Source: Bacillota bacterium (GTDB lineage: Bacteria; Bacillota; Clostridia; Lachnospirales; Lachnospiraceae). From it: a DNA stretch of 9,666 nucleotides. Positions 6,985-9,666 of the stretch are shown piece by piece; position 1 is the first letter of the stretch, and the number at the start of each line of letters is the position of its first letter. Below the pieces are notes generated by a model. It did not search any database. It saw only the letters and a list, made by a program, of their open reading frames with translations, and was not told the origin of the DNA. A program made the translations under genes and the position numbers. Where the stretch lies: contig JAGFXQ010000114.1 of assembly GCA_017861355.1 (NCBI GenBank), positions 1 through 9,666 of the forward strand, given 5' to 3'.

Positions 6985-8457
6985 ATGAAATTGAAGAGAA
7001 TATGTCTTATTCCAATAATCATCCTGCTCGTATTCGGTAATGGCAGTCAGGCGTTGGCAAACTCCAATGTTCCTTACCAGACTTATAATTATGATTATTG
7101 GAATGAAGCTTATTATACTCCGGCCGCCTATATTCCGGACGGAAATATCTCAGGGACCGATCTCGGAAGTACCAATATGGTCAATCCACAGGATATGTTT
7201 GTCGCAGAAGACGGCAGAGTATATATCGCAGATACAGGTAACAACCGCATTCTGGTATTGTCCTCGGAGATGAAGCTGGAGAAGGTAATCGAGGGCTTTG
7301 ATAACAATGGAACACCGGATACCTTTAAGGCGCCTTCCGGTTTATGTGTAACAGAGGATAACGAGTTATATATTACGGATACGGATCACTTCCGAGTGGT
7401 AGCACTCAAAGAGGATGGATCTCTGTTGAAGATAATTCAAAATCCTACTTCTGAGGTTCTGCCGGAGGATTTTCAGTTTGCACCGTTAAAGGTGACTGTA
7501 GACTATGCAGACAGAGTCTATGTCATCGCCAAGAATATGTTTCAGGGTATCATGGCCTTTGACGAGAATTCGAGCTTCACGGGATTCAGCGGTACCATCA
7601 AGGTAACGATCAGTAATTATGAGAAGCTGTGGAGAAGGCTCTCTACAAAGGCACAGCGGCAGAGACAGGTACAATTTATTCCGACGGAGTTCACCGGGGT
7701 AGATATGGCACCCGATGGTTTTATCTATGCCACCAATGTGGATGCCAAAGGGTTACAGTCGGTCCGTAGATTGAATCCGAAGGGACAGGATGTAATACAG
7801 AAGAGCACCCTGGAGAACCGGCAGCAGAAGCTGAGCGGAGATGTATACTTCATCATGGGACCGGAATACTCCGGACCTTCCAGAATCGTTGATATTGTGT
7901 ATCGTGATAACGGAATTTATTCCGTACTGGATATGACCCGAGGAAGAATCTTTACCTATGACCATGAAGGAAATATACTCTACATCTTTGGAGGAAAAGG
8001 AAGTCAGGCTGGAACCTTCAAGAATCCGGTGGCAATCGAGGAAAAGGACGGTCAGATCATGGTGTTGGATTCTTACCGTGGAGAGATTATGACTTTTGTT
8101 GCGACCAAATATGGCAGCCTGATCAATAATGCGGTTGCCCTTCGCTATGATGGAGATGAAGCCAGCGCTGTAGCAGTATGGAATGAAGTTCTGAAGCTTG
8201 ACTCCAACTTCGAGCTCGCTTATGACGGTATCGGCAAGTCCTTGTTGGCAGCCGGTGAGAATAAGGAAGCGATGAGATATTTTAAGCTAGGTATGGACCG
8301 CAGATATTATTCCATCGCCTTCAAACGATACCGGGATGACATACTGAAGGATAATCTGGGCTATGTGTTAAGTGCCATAGTCCTCATCACAGCAGCTCTG
8401 ATGATACGCAAATCTGTTAGAAAGAGGAAAGGAAAGGGAGGTAGAGAGGATGAGTAA
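6985..8457 (+). CDS. Secreted, membrane-tethered NHL-repeat beta-propeller protein with C-terminal TPR-like region
   Basis: This 490-residue protein has a signal peptide (1-25, cleavage after ALA), then an extracellular part, one membrane segment at 457-474 and a basic tail (RKSVRKRKGKGG), so it sits with its bulk outside the cell. NHL-type blades are visible: NPQDMFVAEDGRVYIADTGN (67-86), APSGLCVTEDNELYITDTDH (116-135), a divergent VDMAPDGFIYATN (239-251), VYRDNGIYSVLDMTRGRIFTY (305-325) and KNPVAIEEKDGQIMVLDSYR (346-365). Residues 377-441 look like about two TPR-type helical pairs (EASAVAVWNEVLKLDSNFELAYDGIGKSLL). Propellers of this kind usually bind ligands or proteins; some relatives are lactonases, but no catalytic set can be assigned here. 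AGGAGG at 6974-6979 overlaps the previous stop, nine bases before the next ATG. Its place in the operon suggests a partner of the importer. The function is unknown. Confidence 0.82.
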   Translation: MKLKRICLIPIIILLVFGNGSQALANSNVPYQTYNYDYWNEAYYTPAAYIPDGNISGTDLGSTNMVNPQDMFVAEDGRVYIADTGNNRILVLSSEMKLEKVIEGFDNNGTPDTFKAPSGLCVTEDNELYITDTDHFRVVALKEDGSLLKIIQNPTSEVLPEDFQFAPLKVTVDYADRVYVIAKNMFQGIMAFDENSSFTGFSGTIKVTISNYEKLWRRLSTKAQRQRQVQFIPTEFTGVDMAPDGFIYATNVDAKGLQSVRRLNPKGQDVIQKSTLENRQQKLSGDVYFIMGPEYSGPSRIVDIVYRDNGIYSVLDMTRGRIFTYDHEGNILYIFGGKGSQAGTFKNPVAIEEKDGQIMVLDSYRGEIMTFVATKYGSLINNAVALRYDGDEASAVAVWNEVLKLDSNFELAYDGIGKSLLAAGENKEAMRYFKLGMDRRYYSIAFKRYRDDILKDNLGYVLSAIVLITAALMIRKSVRKRKGKGGREDE

Positions 8458-9073
8458 GAAGGAAAAACTGCTATATCTGTTTTATGTAATATCTCATCCC
8501 TTTGATGGTTTTTATGAGATAAGACATCGAAGCAAGGGAAGCGTATGGCTGGCATTATTGCTGGTATTGCTCTTTGGCTTATCCTTTTCCCTGAACCGCC
8601 GGTATGCAGGTTTTGTAGTTAATCTGATTGACCCGATGAGCGTTGATGTCAGAATGGAAATGATCGGAGTATTTGCTGCCGTGATCTTGTTTGCTACAGC
8701 GAACTGGTCCATCACCTGCCTGATGGAAGGGGAAGGAAGATTCAAGGACATCATTACAGTGATTGGATATTCGATGCTGCCGATGGTGCTGACTTTTGTA
8801 CCGGCCACCGTTCTATCCTGGTTTATCGCATCGGATGAAGAAAGTATTTACTACATATTAATCAATCTGTCCATGATTTTCTTTGTATTATTGTTGCTGG
8901 TCGGTATTATGGTGATCCATAACTTTAGCTTTGGTAAGACCTTGCTCACTCTTTTTCTTACCTTTGTAGCATTGCTTCTAATCATATTTGTTATTTTACT
9001 GTTGGTTTCTCTGATTAACCAGGTATGGTTATTCCTGGTGAGTGCTTATACCGAATTAATATTAAGAGTTTAG
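8450..9073 (+). CDS. YIP1-family polytopic membrane protein
   Basis: This 207-residue, very hydrophobic protein has five or six membrane segments (about 31-48, 71-90, 104-126, 134-156 and 163-198, the last region probably holding two). The N-terminal HPFDGFYEIRHRSKGS (16-31) is the cytoplasmic lead typical of bacterial YIP1-domain proteins. The block NWSITCLMEGEGRFKDIITVIGYSMLP (85-111) is its most diagnostic part. Eukaryotic YIP1 proteins act in membrane trafficking; the bacterial members have no established job. The ATG overlaps the last eight bases of the preceding gene, in a different frame, with GGGAGG eight bases upstream. That indicates coupled translation with the propeller protein. 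It may be a membrane scaffold or a helper of the uptake complex, which is inferred from the operon only. Confidence 0.82.
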   Translation: MSKKEKLLYLFYVISHPFDGFYEIRHRSKGSVWLALLLVLLFGLSFSLNRRYAGFVVNLIDPMSVDVRMEMIGVFAAVILFATANWSITCLMEGEGRFKDIITVIGYSMLPMVLTFVPATVLSWFIASDEESIYYILINLSMIFFVLLLLVGIMVIHNFSFGKTLLTLFLTFVALLLIIFVILLLVSLINQVWLFLVSAYTELILRV

Positions 9074-9085
9074 GAGGGCGAGGTT

Positions 9086-9666
9086 GTGAAAAAAGCAAAG
9101 AAAATTCGACTGATTATCATAGCAACAATCGTCCTTGGATTACTTGGTTATGGTGCTTACCTCTGTCAGAATTATTTCTTTTATAATGAATACCGTGATT
9201 ATCTGACCGGTTATTCAACCGAGACAGGGAAGGAATTTACCGGTGCCTCGGATAGTGATCCAAAAGTCGAGGGTATGGTACTGGTTGCAGAGAATGATAT
9301 TCTGAAGCTATATACCAATACAACCACCACCGAGGTTGCCATTTATGATAAGCGATCGGGGGAGATTACCTATTCGAATCCGGTGAAACGGGCGGATGAT
9401 CCATTGGCAAACGGCAGAAATCTGGTGGATCTGAATTCTCAGTTCATGCTGACCTATTATGATACCAGCATGACTCAGATTACCATGTATAACTATGATT
9501 ATAGTGTAGAACGGGAACAATTCCGGGTGGAGAGCATAGAGAACGGAATTCGTTATATCTATCTGCTCGGTAATATGGATAGTCCTACCGGTTTAGTACC
9601 TCCATTTATCACTCAGGCGCGTCTGGAAGAGAGAATCCTCAGTAAGCTTACGAAGAAGGAAGCAAA
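9086..9666 (+). CDS. Membrane-anchored protein resembling the DUF5696 family, N-terminal part (cut by the window edge)
   Basis: The frame is open to the right edge and shows the first 193 residues. GTG is the start: AGGAGGG at 9072-9078 overlaps the previous stop and lies seven bases before it; a TTG at 9084 is in another frame. Residues 8-27 form a membrane segment or signal anchor after a lysine-rich start (KKAKKIR). The extracellular part begins with a low-complexity linker. It then has a beta-rich region: LVAENDILKLYTNTTTTEVAIYDKRSGEITYSNP, followed by DDPLANGRNLVDLNSQFMLTYYD and GIRYIYLLGN. The 'D-x-R-SG-x-x-x-YSNP ... D-P-ANG ... L-x-SQ-x-LTYYD' pattern is recalled from DUF5696 proteins of Paenibacillus and Lachnospiraceae that sit beside sugar ABC genes. 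That recollection was not checked. Enzyme or binding protein are both possible. The catalytic part, if any, is outside the window. Confidence 0.72.
   Translation, partial: MKKAKKIRLIIIATIVLGLLGYGAYLCQNYFFYNEYRDYLTGYSTETGKEFTGASDSDPKVEGMVLVAENDILKLYTNTTTTEVAIYDKRSGEITYSNPVKRADDPLANGRNLVDLNSQFMLTYYDTSMTQITMYNYDYSVEREQFRVESIENGIRYIYLLGNMDSPTGLVPPFITQARLEERILSKLTKKEA

Noticed and set aside
9308..9520. Minus-strand frame near the right edge
   Set aside because: It is opposite the DUF5696-like frame, which has a good ribosome binding site, a membrane anchor and family-like motifs.

Overview
The window looks like chromosomal DNA from an anaerobic, plant-fibre-degrading Firmicute, most likely of the Lachnospiraceae / Clostridium phytofermentans type. 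The reasons are moderate-to-low GC, strong AGGAGG ribosome binding sites, tightly packed genes all on the + strand, a sigma-A promoter with an extended -10, and the gene families themselves. This placement is inferred from style and was not tested by any search. Nothing in the window indicates phage, transposons, CRISPR, rRNA or tRNA.

Layout. (1) Positions 2-616 hold the C-terminal half of a GH130 phosphorylase, probably 4-O-beta-D-mannosyl-D-glucose phosphorylase, the last step of intracellular beta-mannan use. (2) Positions 617-828 form a regulatory gap with TGCA-containing palindromes and a candidate promoter. (3) Positions 829-1866 encode a LacI/GalR-family regulator with an unusual hinge. 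(4) Positions 1867-2172 carry a strong terminator, a well-formed promoter and an array of AATGCA hexamers that look like regulator binding sites. (5) From 2173 to past the right edge runs one compact operon: a giant two-part solute-binding protein (989 aa), two CUT1-type sugar permeases, a secreted membrane-tethered NHL-propeller/TPR protein, a YIP1-family membrane protein, and the start of a membrane-anchored protein resembling the DUF5696 family.

How the parts may work together. The LacI-type protein probably senses a sugar and represses its own gene and the transporter operon; a 16-bp element in front of both genes is identical at 13 of 16 positions. The solute-binding protein would capture an oligosaccharide outside the cell and the two permeases would import it. 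No ATPase is encoded here, so a shared MsmK/MsmX-type ATPase elsewhere in the genome is expected. The last three genes are not normal parts of a sugar ABC importer, yet they are translationally packed with it (gaps of 1 to 12 bases and one 8-base overlap). The six genes therefore look like one expanded, poorly understood surface uptake machine, which is the most interesting content of the window. Mannooligosaccharides are the first guess for substrate because of the adjacent GH130 gene, but the sequence does not prove this.
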